From Verrucomicrobiota bacterium (lineage in GTDB: Bacteria > Verrucomicrobiota > Verrucomicrobiia > Opitutales > Opitutaceae): a DNA stretch of 35,481 bases. The number at the start of each line of letters is the position of its first letter. Within the stretch, counting starts at the first letter, position 1. The notes under the pieces are model-generated. The model searched no databases, was not told where the DNA came from, and saw only the letters and a list, made by a program, of their open reading frames with translations. The position numbers were made by a program, and so were the translations under genes. Positions 22,784 through 30,892 of this stretch are shown here, piece by piece. The stretch lies in contig JAEZAD010000063.1 of the NCBI GenBank assembly GCA_023430565.1, forward strand, positions 1 through 35,481. The letters are read 5' to 3'.

Positions 22784-23487
22784 CGAGCGAACGACGGCGG
22801 GGTGCCTGGTTCGAACGAAACGTGAGGGCGGATCAGCTCCGCCATCCGATGGTAGGCGGCGGAGGAGGGGTGAAGGCCGTCGGGTGCGAGCCATTCGGGA
22901 GCGGGGCGGCCTTCGGCATCGACGAAGGGTGACCAAAGGTCGACGTAGCGGGCGTTTTCGGTGTTGGCGACGAGGGCGGCGTAGAGGCGGTTGACGGCTT
23001 GCACGTCGTCCGACTGATCGAGGCGGGCGAGGGTGGGTTTCAGGGAGAGCAGCACGAGGCGGGTGTCGGGCAGCGCGGCGCGGAGGAGGGCGAAGAGTCG
23101 AGCGACGTCATCGCGAATTTGCGCGGGTGTTTTCCGGCCGATTTCGTTTCCGCCGGTGTAGAGCACGACGGCTCTGGGTTGGTGAGGCACGACGGCGCGG
23201 TCGAGATAGGCGATGGCATCGTCGGGGCGCGATCCGCCAAAGCCGCGGTTCACGACGGACAGGGGCGCGAAGTCTTCGATCAGCGTGTTCCAGCCGGTGA
23301 ACGTGGAGCTGCCGTAGAAGACGATGGCGCCGGGGCGCGGAGGCGTGGCGCGATCCTGTTTTTCGAAGGCTTGAATCGCGGATTCCCAGCGGTCGGACGA
23401 AGCGGCGATCGCGGCGGTCGCGAACGTGAGTGCGCAGACCAGACCGAGGCGGCGGAGGACGGGAGCGATGGGCGAGGGAGAGTGCAT
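22780..23487 (-). CDS. Exported SGNH/GDSL-family hydrolase
   Basis: 235 residues. Signal peptide to ~29 (VCALTFATAAIAAS). SGNH blocks are complete: block I FYGSSTF with catalytic Ser S60, block II Gly in NRGFGGSRPDD, block III TGGNE with N114, and block V DGLHPS with D203 and H206. This is the GSS-type branch often annotated as GDSL-like lipase/acylhydrolase or PAF-acetylhydrolase-like; the substrate is likely an ester on lipid or glycan. The stop codon is shared with the convergent tag gene at CTAG. It is followed upstream by 48 bp and the GNAT gene in reverse order, with no obvious operon. Confidence 0.9.
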   Translation of the reverse strand: MHSPSPIAPVLRRLGLVCALTFATAAIAASSDRWESAIQAFEKQDRATPPRPGAIVFYGSSTFTGWNTLIEDFAPLSVVNRGFGGSRPDDAIAYLDRAVVPHQPRAVVLYTGGNEIGRKTPAQIRDDVARLFALLRAALPDTRLVLLSLKPTLARLDQSDDVQAVNRLYAALVANTENARYVDLWSPFVDAEGRPAPEWLAPDGLHPSSAAYHRMAELIRPHVSFEPGTPPSFAR

Positions 23488-23535
23488 GACGAGGGTGTTT
23501 AGTGGGGGATGGCGGAAAGAGGTCGTAGGTTGTCG

Positions 23536-24021
23536 TTACCGGAGGGGTTTCAGGAGGAGCGGGAGGTGGCGAGGGGTGCCGTTGACGGGGGCGGGTTCGT
23601 GGCGGAGGAAATGCGCGCCGTGGCGGCGGTAGAACGGTTCGGCGTGGGGGTCGCTCAGGATGAAGAGCCGATGTGCGCCGGCGGCGCGGGCGACGGATTC
23701 GGCGTGTTGAAAGAGGGCACGGCCGAGGCCACGGCGCATCGCGGGCGGGTCGATCCAAAGGTGCTCGAGATGGGCATCGGTGTTTTGGATACGGAGGGCG
23801 GTCCAACCGGCGATGCGTTCGTCGAGAAGTGCGACGAAGGCGGGGAACCCGTCGATGAGTTCGGGCGTGGCAGTGAGGCCGGCGGCCCAGGCGTGGAGCC
23901 AGGTTTCAGGATAGCCCCAGGAGCGTTTGGCGGAAAAGGCGATCGCCGTGAGCGCCGCGGCGTCGTCAGCGACGGCGCGACGGAGGCGAATTTCTCCGGG
24001 CGGGCGAAGTGATGGGTCCAT
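23536..24021 (-). CDS. GNAT family N-acetyltransferase
   Basis: 161 residues from the ATG at 24021. The single GNAT domain opens with IRLRRAVADDAAALTAIAFSAKRSWGYP and has the central strands GWTALRIQNTDAHLEHLWIDP. The acetyl-CoA pyrophosphate loop is MRRGLGRALFQHAESVARAAG, and the end is LSDPHAEPFYRRHGAHFL. The substrate cannot be told. The gene is divergent from the HDOD gene at 24121 across 99 bp and is not the acetyltransferase fused at 2808, with which it shares only the fold. Confidence 0.88.
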   Translation of the reverse strand: MDPSLRPPGEIRLRRAVADDAAALTAIAFSAKRSWGYPETWLHAWAAGLTATPELIDGFPAFVALLDERIAGWTALRIQNTDAHLEHLWIDPPAMRRGLGRALFQHAESVARAAGAHRLFILSDPHAEPFYRRHGAHFLRHEPAPVNGTPRHLPLLLKPLR

Positions 24022-24120
24022 GAGGTGGCCGAGGTGAAGGGTTGGGAGAGGCAGTCTGTTCGCAGTATGAAAATTTTGCGAAAGTCCGGCGCGGCGGAGC
24101 CGATGTGAGGACATTCCCCC

Positions 24121-25047
24121 ATGATCGCCGAACCGATCGCTTCAATGGCCCCTGCGCTCGCGCCCGAGGATATCGTGCGCGACCTGAGGCATTTGCCGTC
24201 GGCGCCGAAGGTTTTGCCGCGGTTGAAGCAATTGCTCGGGGATGCGAATTCGTCGATGAGCGAGATCGTGATGTTGATCCGGCTGGATCCCGGAATCGCG
24301 GCGCGGGTGCTGCAAGTGGGCAACAGCGCGTATTACAGCAAAGGCGTGCGGTGTTTCACGGTGGACGAGGCGGTGAACCGCGTCGGTTACGAGCAGGTTT
24401 ACGAACTGGTGTCGTATGCGGTGGCGTCGCAGGTGCTGGTGCGGCCGCTGCAGGTGTATGGGATTGAGGCGGACGATCTATGGACGCTGTCGGTGACTTG
24501 CGCGCTGGCGGCGGAACGACTGGCGGTGCGCAGCGGGCAGGATCGCGACGTGGCCTATACGGTGGGGCTGCTGCATTCGCTCGGGATGGTGGCGATTGAC
24601 GACTGGGCGTTGCGGAATCGCCCGGGACTGACGTTGCGGAGCGAAGGATTTCCGCGCGAAGCGATCGAGAGCGAGCGAAGGGCGCTGGGGTTCACGCAGG
24701 CGGAGACGGGCGCGGCGTTGCTGCGGGCGTGGGAGTTTCCGCATTCGATGTGCGAGCCAATGCGCTGGCAATATGCGCCGCGGTCGTGCGCGGCGCACAC
24801 GCGGATGGCGTGCCTGTTGTATTGCGCAAAATGGATACGCAACGTGGTGTGCGCACCGGCGGTGGAGCGTCCGCCGTTGCCGGCGGAGGCCGCGCTGCAG
24901 ATGGTGCCGTTGCGCGCGTCGGATCTGACCGGGATCGCGAAGGACGTGGCGACGCGGTTGCGCGAGGTGAGCTCGTTGCTCGAAGTGGCGGCGCCGGCGG
25001 TGCGGGCGGGGTCGCGTTTTCCGAAGGAATTGCCGGTGCGGCGGTGA
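24121..25047 (+). CDS. HDOD domain-containing signalling protein (first of three)
   Basis: 308 residues. HDOD domain from ~15 to ~215: LPSAPKVLPRLKQLLGDANSSM, LIRLDPGIAARVLQVGNSAYY, VDEAVNRVGYEQVYELVSY and VGLLHSLGMVAIDDW. The catalytic HD of true HD-GYP phosphodiesterases is replaced by HS, as usual for HDOD, so a regulatory, non-enzymatic role is expected. The C-terminal ~90 residues form a helical part with no known motif. It is paralogous to the HDOD protein at 32881: both have the P-x-A-P opening and the D-E-A-x-x-R-V-G-Y block. HDOD proteins act in motility, c-di-GMP and stress signalling; which applies here is unknown. Confidence 0.88.
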   Translation: MIAEPIASMAPALAPEDIVRDLRHLPSAPKVLPRLKQLLGDANSSMSEIVMLIRLDPGIAARVLQVGNSAYYSKGVRCFTVDEAVNRVGYEQVYELVSYAVASQVLVRPLQVYGIEADDLWTLSVTCALAAERLAVRSGQDRDVAYTVGLLHSLGMVAIDDWALRNRPGLTLRSEGFPREAIESERRALGFTQAETGAALLRAWEFPHSMCEPMRWQYAPRSCAAHTRMACLLYCAKWIRNVVCAPAVERPPLPAEAALQMVPLRASDLTGIAKDVATRLREVSSLLEVAAPAVRAGSRFPKELPVRR

Positions 25048-25129
25048 CGGGGCGTCGGCGCGGGACGCGAGGTTGGCGCGGTGAGGGCACCGCGTCTCAA
25101 TCGGAGGATCGAAAAACAAACGCGGGCGG

Positions 25130-25507
25130 CTACGAGATGCGCGCGTAGATTTTTTGGAGGAGGGCGCTCGAGGGGGCGGCGGCGGAGGGGGCGGGCTTGG
25201 GGCCGGCGAGGCTGAAGCGGAGGAGGAGTTGTTCGTTTTCCTTGTCGAGCTGCAGAATCTGGAGAATGCGCGCGCGGGTGTTTTCGAGGAGATCGCGTTC
25301 GCCGGAGTCCTTGGAGCGGCCGGCGGGAATCGTGCGCAGAGCGGTGAGCGATTGATCGAGACGGGCGAGGAGGTCGCGTTTGCGCTCGATCAACTCGGGC
25401 GCGAGGGGGCGCTGGTGCTGCCGGAGGAAACGGTTTTCCTCGAGCGCGCACTGGTGAAGCTCGTCACAGAGCTGCTGGTGTTGTTGCAGGGCCTCGGTTG
25501 GCGTCAT
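25130..25507 (-). CDS. Small coiled-coil protein, FlgN-like pattern
   Basis: 125 residues from the ATG at 25507. It is helical throughout, with TEALQQHQQLCDELHQCALEENRFLRQ and LIERKRDLLARLDQSLTALR. The spacing E-E-N-x-x-L followed by E-R-K-x-x-L-L-x-x-L resembles FlgN-type export chaperones, but the match is weak and no flagellar gene is adjacent. Its start lies inside the 3' end of the upstream TPR gene (44-nt overlap), showing close coupling. The last ~30 residues are Ala/Pro-rich with a helix SSALLQKIYARIS. The function is open; chaperone or structural coiled coil are both possible. Confidence 0.65.
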   Translation of the reverse strand: MTPTEALQQHQQLCDELHQCALEENRFLRQHQRPLAPELIERKRDLLARLDQSLTALRTIPAGRSKDSGERDLLENTRARILQILQLDKENEQLLLRFSLAGPKPAPSAAAPSSALLQKIYARIS

Positions 25508-26804
25508 GGTTGGCGGAAATGGGAGCAGCAGGAAGGGGGAGCTCGCCGGTCGTCGAATCAAAAAGGGCGGAAACCTGGCGGTCGGTGAGGCGGCGCCAGT
25601 CGACGTGTGCGAGACGCGACGCGGCCATGCGGGCGATATCGGCGATCTCGGGGGACGCCTCGGGCGTGGCGGCTTCGACGATGGCGCGGTAGGTGGAGCA
25701 GGCGCGTTCGGTGTCGCCGAGGCGTTCGTAACAGAGCGCGACCTGATAATTCACCGGAATGCGCCAGGCCGGATCGTCGCTGAGGGCGGCGAGACCGCTG
25801 TAGATGGCGAGGGCATTGGGGATGTCGCCGCCCTGGAAAAAATCGTTGGCGAGCTGGTTGCCGGTGCGGCGTTGCCAGTAGCTCCAGCGCTTCGTGTCGG
25901 CGGCGGAGCGGGAGCGTTCGGCCTGGAGGAGCTCGAGGGTGGCGGCGAGGGCGTCCTGGGTGCGGTTGAGTTTGCGCAGGGTGGTGGCGAGAAGGAAGCG
26001 GGCCTCGGGGACGTTTTCGTCGTCGGGCCATTGGTCGAGATAGGCGCGCAAGGTCGTGACGGCGCCGTCGTAGTCGGCGGAGAGCTGCAGCGCGTAGCCG
26101 GCTTTGAAGTGGGCGCGGGCGCGGTCGGCGGGCGCAAGGTCGAGCATGCGGAGGCGCGAGAAGAATTTGTTGGCCTCGGCGAAATCGCCGGACTGGAAAT
26201 GCGTTTCGGCGACCTCGAACTGGGCGGTCTTGGCGAGGAGCTGGTAGTGCTCGAAGCCGGAGTCCGACGGAAGTTTGAGGGTGGAGTTGATGACGTTGTA
26301 GAAGCGCGCGATGGCGAGGCGGGGCGCGCCCATGTCGCGCAGGGTGCGACCGAGATCGAGCAGCGCGTCGGGCACGCGGACATCGGTGGGGTAGTCCTTC
26401 AGGTAGCGTTCGTAGATGGCGGCGGCTTTGGTGAGGTAGCCCTGCTTGCGGTGCATGCGGGCGAGGCCGAGAAGGGCGGACTTGGTTTGCTCGAGGGGAG
26501 CGTCGCCATTGAGCACCTGACGGAAGGCGATTTCGGCGGCGGCGAAATCGTCGCGATCGGTGAGGTTGCCGCCGAGGTTGACCAGTCCCTGCGCTTCGCG
26601 GGCGGAGAGTCCGGTGGCGATGACGGCGGCTTCGGGCGCGGGGGTGGGAGCGGCGTTTTCCGTTTCGGCCGGAGGCGGCGCGTCGCTGGCGCGCGAGACG
26701 AGTGCGGCACTGGAGGGAAGCAGCAGGGCGAACAGCGCCACGCGCGGAAGGGCGCGTGAACGCATTCGCTGGCGCGCGGGGCGCGGCGGGAAACGGTGAA
26801 GCAT
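25464..26804 (-). CDS. Exported tetratricopeptide-repeat protein
   Basis: 446 residues from the ATG at 26804, which shares one base with the preceding stop (TGATG). A signal peptide or anchor lies at ~16-38 (RVALFALLLPSSAALVSRAS), then a short Pro/Ala linker, then TPR units to ~425. Clear units include SALLGLARMHRKQGYLTKAAAIYERYLKDYP, the following DALLDLGRTLRDMGAPRLAIARFYNVI, AHFKAGYALQLSADYDGAVTTLRAYLDQWP and NYQVALCYERLGDTERACSTYRAIVEAA. The arrangement resembles periplasmic BamD/YbgF-like TPR scaffolds. It is the middle gene of three minus-strand genes. The partner is unknown. Confidence 0.85.
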   Translation of the reverse strand: MLHRFPPRPARQRMRSRALPRVALFALLLPSSAALVSRASDAPPPAETENAAPTPAPEAAVIATGLSAREAQGLVNLGGNLTDRDDFAAAEIAFRQVLNGDAPLEQTKSALLGLARMHRKQGYLTKAAAIYERYLKDYPTDVRVPDALLDLGRTLRDMGAPRLAIARFYNVINSTLKLPSDSGFEHYQLLAKTAQFEVAETHFQSGDFAEANKFFSRLRMLDLAPADRARAHFKAGYALQLSADYDGAVTTLRAYLDQWPDDENVPEARFLLATTLRKLNRTQDALAATLELLQAERSRSAADTKRWSYWQRRTGNQLANDFFQGGDIPNALAIYSGLAALSDDPAWRIPVNYQVALCYERLGDTERACSTYRAIVEAATPEASPEIADIARMAASRLAHVDWRRLTDRQVSALFDSTTGELPLPAAPISANHDANRGPATTPAAL

Positions 26805-27400
26805 CACGGAGTCTGGGTGTAAGTGGCGGAACTGGGCGGAAGCGGCGTGCCGGAAGGCGTGCGCAGAGTCGGCACGATCACGGTCGCGTCACCGCCAGGT
26901 GCGGGAATGCGAAAGAAGGGAAGGAAATCTTCCGGACGGGTTTGCGGACGGATGTCGTCGCGCAGGATCGGGGCCGGCGTGCGAGCCGGTTCCGAATCGT
27001 CGGGAAGGGTGGTGTCGGGCTCGTCGAGCGGCTCGGCGATCGGATCGACGGGCTGCGAGGCAGCGGCGGCGAGCGAGGCGGGGACCGTGACGGGTGAGGA
27101 CGTGTCGGTCGCCAAAGCGGGCGCGTCGGAAACAGCTGGCGGCTGATCGAGCGCAGGCTGGGGCGGAGCGGAGGCGGGAGGTCGGGTGACGAGGTCGGGT
27201 GGTGGTGCGGGTTCTTCGAAGCGGAGCGGCGGTGAGCCGAGGGCGACGAGATAAGGTTTCGCCGAAAAGGCGGTTCGTGGAGACAATGCAGGCCGAGCCC
27301 ATCCCTGGGCGGCGGTTAGCAGCGGAAGGAGCAACAGTGCCAGGCAAGGCAAAGCCTGACCCGCGCCGATCGGCGCGGCCGTTGGTTCGCGTTGATTCAT
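26804..27400 (-). CDS. Proline-rich exported protein of unknown function
   Basis: 198 residues. Hydrophobic signal segment ALPCLALLLLPLLTAAQGWA near the N-terminus, then a long Pro/Ala/Asp-rich unstructured stretch (PAPPPDLVTRPPASAPPQ and similar) and a short C-terminal part with DDIRPQTRPEDFLPFFRIP. It resembles no family I know; Pro-rich exported proteins often act as periplasm-spanning linkers. It heads the three-gene operon: its stop overlaps the TPR start by one base. A possible -10 box TATACT sits at 27455-27450 on the minus strand, 50 nt before the start, without a good -35. Confidence 0.7.
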   Translation of the reverse strand: MNQREPTAAPIGAGQALPCLALLLLPLLTAAQGWARPALSPRTAFSAKPYLVALGSPPLRFEEPAPPPDLVTRPPASAPPQPALDQPPAVSDAPALATDTSSPVTVPASLAAAASQPVDPIAEPLDEPDTTLPDDSEPARTPAPILRDDIRPQTRPEDFLPFFRIPAPGGDATVIVPTLRTPSGTPLPPSSATYTQTP

Positions 27401-27569
27401 TATTAATACGACAGTCCATGGTGGTGGATTGTCCTGTATTCGCCCGGCAAGTATATCGGTGCGACGACGCGCAGCTGAAACGGATTCGCGAGAGGGAGAT
27501 ACCCTACGCGGGCGGGGCGCCGGGGCGGGCTGGCGCGGTTTGCGCGGTGTGGGGGTCTCCGCGCCGCCC

Positions 27570-29480
27570 TCAGTCGAGGAGGCTGCGGAGGCGGCGGCCG
27601 ACTTCGTCGAGCCGGTAGGGCTTTTGCACGAAGTCGCGCTGGTTGAGCTGCTGGAACTCGGCGCGCACCTCCGGCGTGATGTGCCCGCTGACGACGAGCA
27701 CGGGCAGGTCGGGGCGGCAGGCGCGGATGACTTTCAATACCTGGACGCCGTTGGTGCCGGGCATGTTCAAATCGAGGAGGACGGCGTCGAGGGCCCGGGT
27801 GGTGTCGCTGATGACCTCGATCGCCTCGAGGCCGGTGGCGGCGGTGGTGACGCGGTAGCCTTTGCGGGTGAACGCGGCGGAGAGCAGAGTGCGGAGGGAG
27901 GTCTCGTCGTCGACGACGAGGAGCGATTCGGAGCCGGATGGGAAATCGGCGCTGCCGGCGGCGGGGATGGCGACCGTCTGGTCGACGGCGAGCGGCAGGT
28001 AAACGTGAAACGTGCTGCCGACGCCAATCGTGCTGTCGACGTCGAGAAAACCCTGGTGGCTCGTGGCGATGCCGTAGACGACGGCGAGGCCGAGGCCGGT
28101 GCCCTGGTTGGCGGGTTTCGTGGTGAAGAACGGTTCGAAGATGCGCGCGCGGACCTCGGGCGTCATGCCGGTGCCCGTATCCGTGACATCGAGACAGGCG
28201 TAGCGGCGGGCCGGGTCGGCCTCGCGATGACTGGCCTGGAGCTCGGCGCCGGAGCGGAGGCCGGTGGTGACGGTGATGGAGCCGCCCTGCGGCATGGCGT
28301 CGCGGGCGTTGACGCAGAGGTTGAGCACGATCTGCTGGATCTGCGTCTGGTCGGCGAGGAGCGGCGGAAGTTTTTCGGCGAGATTGAGCTGGAAGCTGAC
28401 GGTGCGCGGAAACGTTTCGGCCATCAGGGCGACGAGGTCGCGGGCGAGTTGGTTGAGATCGACCGGCGCGTAGCGGATCTCGGCCTTGCGGCTGAAGGTG
28501 AGGATCTGGCGGACGAGTCCGCTCGCGCGCTGGGCGGCGCGATGGATTTCCTGGAGACTTTTCTGCAGCACGGCGGCGTCGGCGCCGCCCTGGAGGCAGA
28601 ACTCGGAGTAGCCGTGAATGATCGCGAGGAGGTTGTTGAAATCGTGCGCGATGCCGCCGGCGAGGGTGCCGAGGCTTTCCATTTTGTGGGCCTGGCGGAG
28701 GTCGCTCTCGAGGGATTTGCGGCTGGTGATGTCTTCGCGCAGGCAGAGGAGGTTGTTGATCTCGCCGGAGGGGTTGCGCATGCAGGAGACCTTGACGGAC
28801 TCCCAGACGACGGTGCCGTTGGGGCGCTTGGTGGAGAGTTCGCCGCGCCATTCGCCGCCGGCGCGGACGGTTTCCCAGAATTTTTGAAACGATTCCTCGT
28901 TGGGGTGGCCGTCGCGCAGGACCTCGATGTTGTGATCGAGGATGTCTTCGAGCGTGCGGCCGCTGACCTCGGTGAACTTCGGGTTCACGTATTGCGGGCG
29001 GCCGTCGAGGTCGGTGATGACGATGGCGACGGGGGATTGTTCGACGGCGCGGGAGAGGCGGTAAAACTGCTCCTCGGCGAGGCGCTGGCGGGTGATGTCG
29101 CGGCCGACGCAGCGAATCGAGACGATGGCGCCGGCGGCGTCGCGTTGCGCGATGCTTTCCCAGGAAAACCAGCGGACGCCCTGCGGGGTCATCCAGCGCT
29201 GTTCGCAGACGGCGCGGTGCGGCGGGCGTTGAAGATCGGCGATCGCGCTGGGGATGGAGCCGATGTCGTCGGGATGAAGAAAATCAGAAAGGGGGGTGCC
29301 GGGCAACGAAGCGGCGGGCCGGCCGAATTTGCGTGCGAACGAAAGGTTGGCGGCGATGAGGCGGCCGTCCAAGTCGTGGCAATACGCGGGGTCGGCACTG
29401 GTTTCCCAGGGCCCGAGTCCGTTGTCCGGCGCGGGAGCAGTGGCGACGCCGGCGACGGAGTCGCTTAACACGGCTGGCAT
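27570..29480 (-). CDS. Hybrid sensor histidine kinase with two PAS domains and a C-terminal receiver
   Basis: 636 residues, soluble (no membrane helices). PAS domain 1 ~30-130 and PAS domain 2 ~145-255, each ending in a PAC-like G-R-D-I-T/R-E-D-I-T segment. HisKA dimerisation with phospho-accepting H279 in LAGGIAHDFNNLLA. HATPase N-box NLCVNARDAM (387-396), G1 DTGTGM, G2 GTGLGLAVVYG. Receiver 515-636 with D524/D525, phospho-acceptor D570 (AVLLDLNMPG) and K620 (FVQKPY). The HDFNNLL H-box is that of HisKA-type kinases with built-in receivers, which often pass phosphate to or control another response regulator. No cognate output regulator is adjacent. The next gene upstream in the same direction is an HDOD protein, separated by the GAGAAC-rich hairpin region. 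Confidence 0.95.
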   Translation of the reverse strand: MPAVLSDSVAGVATAPAPDNGLGPWETSADPAYCHDLDGRLIAANLSFARKFGRPAASLPGTPLSDFLHPDDIGSIPSAIADLQRPPHRAVCEQRWMTPQGVRWFSWESIAQRDAAGAIVSIRCVGRDITRQRLAEEQFYRLSRAVEQSPVAIVITDLDGRPQYVNPKFTEVSGRTLEDILDHNIEVLRDGHPNEESFQKFWETVRAGGEWRGELSTKRPNGTVVWESVKVSCMRNPSGEINNLLCLREDITSRKSLESDLRQAHKMESLGTLAGGIAHDFNNLLAIIHGYSEFCLQGGADAAVLQKSLQEIHRAAQRASGLVRQILTFSRKAEIRYAPVDLNQLARDLVALMAETFPRTVSFQLNLAEKLPPLLADQTQIQQIVLNLCVNARDAMPQGGSITVTTGLRSGAELQASHREADPARRYACLDVTDTGTGMTPEVRARIFEPFFTTKPANQGTGLGLAVVYGIATSHQGFLDVDSTIGVGSTFHVYLPLAVDQTVAIPAAGSADFPSGSESLLVVDDETSLRTLLSAAFTRKGYRVTTAATGLEAIEVISDTTRALDAVLLDLNMPGTNGVQVLKVIRACRPDLPVLVVSGHITPEVRAEFQQLNQRDFVQKPYRLDEVGRRLRSLLD

Positions 29481-29601
29481 AGGTAAGAGAGTATCGGTGC
29501 GTGCGGCCCGAACTTAAGGCGGCGGATGAGGTGTTTTCCTCGGCCGCAACGCTGCGGAGTGCCGGACGGCTCGAGCCCATCGTTCTCTCTCTCTTTCTCG
29601 C

Positions 29602-29694
29602 AATCGTTCTCTTGATCGTAATCGTTTCCGTTCGCGTCATTCGCTACTGCGGAACGGAGAGAACGAGAACGATTACGAGAACGAGAACGATTTT
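29602..29694. repeat. GAGAACGAGAACGATTAC-type tandem repeat and imperfect hairpin
   Basis: Two near-identical 18-bp units lie in tandem: 29659-29676 (ending GATTAC) and 29677-29694 (ending GATTTT), 16 of 18 identical. The left side carries complementary arms, so the stretch folds into an imperfect hairpin. Paired segments are 29627-29633/29652-29658 (7 bp), 29617-29626/29668-29677 (10 bp, with a 9-nt bulge) and 29602-29611/29683-29692 (10 bp). It is lower in G+C than the neighbours and lies between the HDOD stop and the kinase start. I read it as a dispersed intergenic repeat or RNA structure; its function is unknown. Confidence 0.75.
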
Positions 29695-29708
29695 GAGGAC
29701 GACGCTCT

Positions 29709-30650
29709 TTACAGCAGGCCCTGCAGCATGGAGGGCAGGCGGCTGAGGGTGTTGGCGATCGCGGCGCGGGCGAGCATGGTCTCGGGGCCGTCGTCGGAGT
29801 AAAGAATTTTCCAACCGTCGAGCAGCAGCCAGGTGTCGTGTTCGATGTGGGCGACCGGTTCGAAGCCGCCCGTGATGCCGGCGTGGCGCACGAGGTGATC
29901 GGCGACCTGGACGGCGGCGGCGAAGAGCTGATGCTGGGGAGGGCAGGCCGCCGGGTTGTTGTGATACAGAACGGCGGCGGTGATCTCGTCGGAGAGTTGA
30001 TGCCGGCTGAGATAATGGGCGCCGATCTGGCCGTGATCCCAGCCGATGAGGTCGCGTTCGAATTTGCACACCTCGCCGGGCGTGCGCGCGGGCATGGTGA
30101 TGAGCTTGCTCAATTCCTCGGGGAAGGCGGTCGCCATGACGACTTTGCCGACGTTGTGGAGGAGGCCGACGAGGTAGTCGGTGTCGTCGTCGATCTGGAG
30201 CGGCGTGGCGGCGAGGATGTCGCGGGTGACGATCGCGGTGGCGATGCTGTGGCTCCAGAGGTCCTTCCAGGGGAGGACGGTGCGGGAGTTGCGCTGGAGT
30301 TTCTCGAGTTCCTCGATGACGGGAGTCGCCATCGAGAGCTCGCGGATTTGCCGCAGGCCGAGAAAGAAGACGGCTTCCTCGATGTTGTTGATGCGGGTGG
30401 AGAGGCCGAAGTAGACGGAGTTCACCATGCGCAGCAGGCGCGCGGCGAGGGAGGGATCGCGGCGGATGATTTCGGCGATCTGGGAGTTGAGGCTTTGCTC
30501 GGAATGGACGAGATCGCTGAGGGCGCGATTGATGCTCTGGAGCGAACCGAGCTTCGGGCAGGCGTCGATCCGCCGGCGGATGATGTCGGCGGGGTAGGGA
30601 CCGGTCGCGCCGGGGTAAGCGGTGGTTTCGGTGTGGGTGTCGAGGAGCAT
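29709..30650 (-). CDS. HDOD domain-containing signalling protein (second of three)
   Basis: 313 residues. HDOD domain ~35-240: LGSLQSINRALSDLVHSEQSLN, EIIRRDPSLAARLLRMVNSVYFGLSTRINNIEEAVFFLGLRQIRELSM, and the metal-site region VGLLHNVGKVVMAT, in which HD is replaced by HN. The second half has WDHGQIGAHYLSRHQL and AAVLYHNNP, where HD-type proteins have their later histidines, then a ~60-residue C-terminal tail. It is more distant from the other two HDOD proteins of the window, which resemble each other. It probably lies upstream of the hybrid kinase in the same transcription direction, so joint action in one signalling path is possible. Confidence 0.88.
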   Translation of the reverse strand: MLLDTHTETTAYPGATGPYPADIIRRRIDACPKLGSLQSINRALSDLVHSEQSLNSQIAEIIRRDPSLAARLLRMVNSVYFGLSTRINNIEEAVFFLGLRQIRELSMATPVIEELEKLQRNSRTVLPWKDLWSHSIATAIVTRDILAATPLQIDDDTDYLVGLLHNVGKVVMATAFPEELSKLITMPARTPGEVCKFERDLIGWDHGQIGAHYLSRHQLSDEITAAVLYHNNPAACPPQHQLFAAAVQVADHLVRHAGITGGFEPVAHIEHDTWLLLDGWKILYSDDGPETMLARAAIANTLSRLPSMLQGLL

Positions 30651-30666
30651 GCGGGTGCGAACGGGG

Positions 30667-30778
30667 GCGGGAAGCCTTCCCGCGTGAAAGAGGCGTCGCC
30701 GACTAACATCGGCGAAGGACGGGGAGGCTTGAGGTCGAATCGACTCAAGCCGCCAACAATTGGACCGATGTTGCGGTC
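30667..30778. repeat. Run of four small hairpins in a divergent intergenic region
   Basis: Between the divergent HDOD gene and the first OGT-like gene four inverted repeats follow one another. They are GCGGGAAG-C-CTTCCCGC (30667-30683), TCGCCGA-CTAACA-TCGGCGA (30696-30715), GGCTTGAG-N10-CTCAAGCC (30726-30751) and GACCG-ATGTTG-CGGTC (30763-30778). Stems are 5-8 bp and perfect. Such a cluster in 112 bp is beyond what the rest of the window shows. It could be operators, a structured leader RNA or a decayed repeat element. Confidence 0.6.
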
Positions 30779-30892
30779 GTAGATTCAGTGACCCTCATCC
30801 TCCGCGACCGCTTGTTTCCGTCCGGCGCGTCCAGCTTTTGGCTGCACGTGTGGCGGCGGCGTGGCGGCGCGATCCCGATCGGAGCGTGAACG

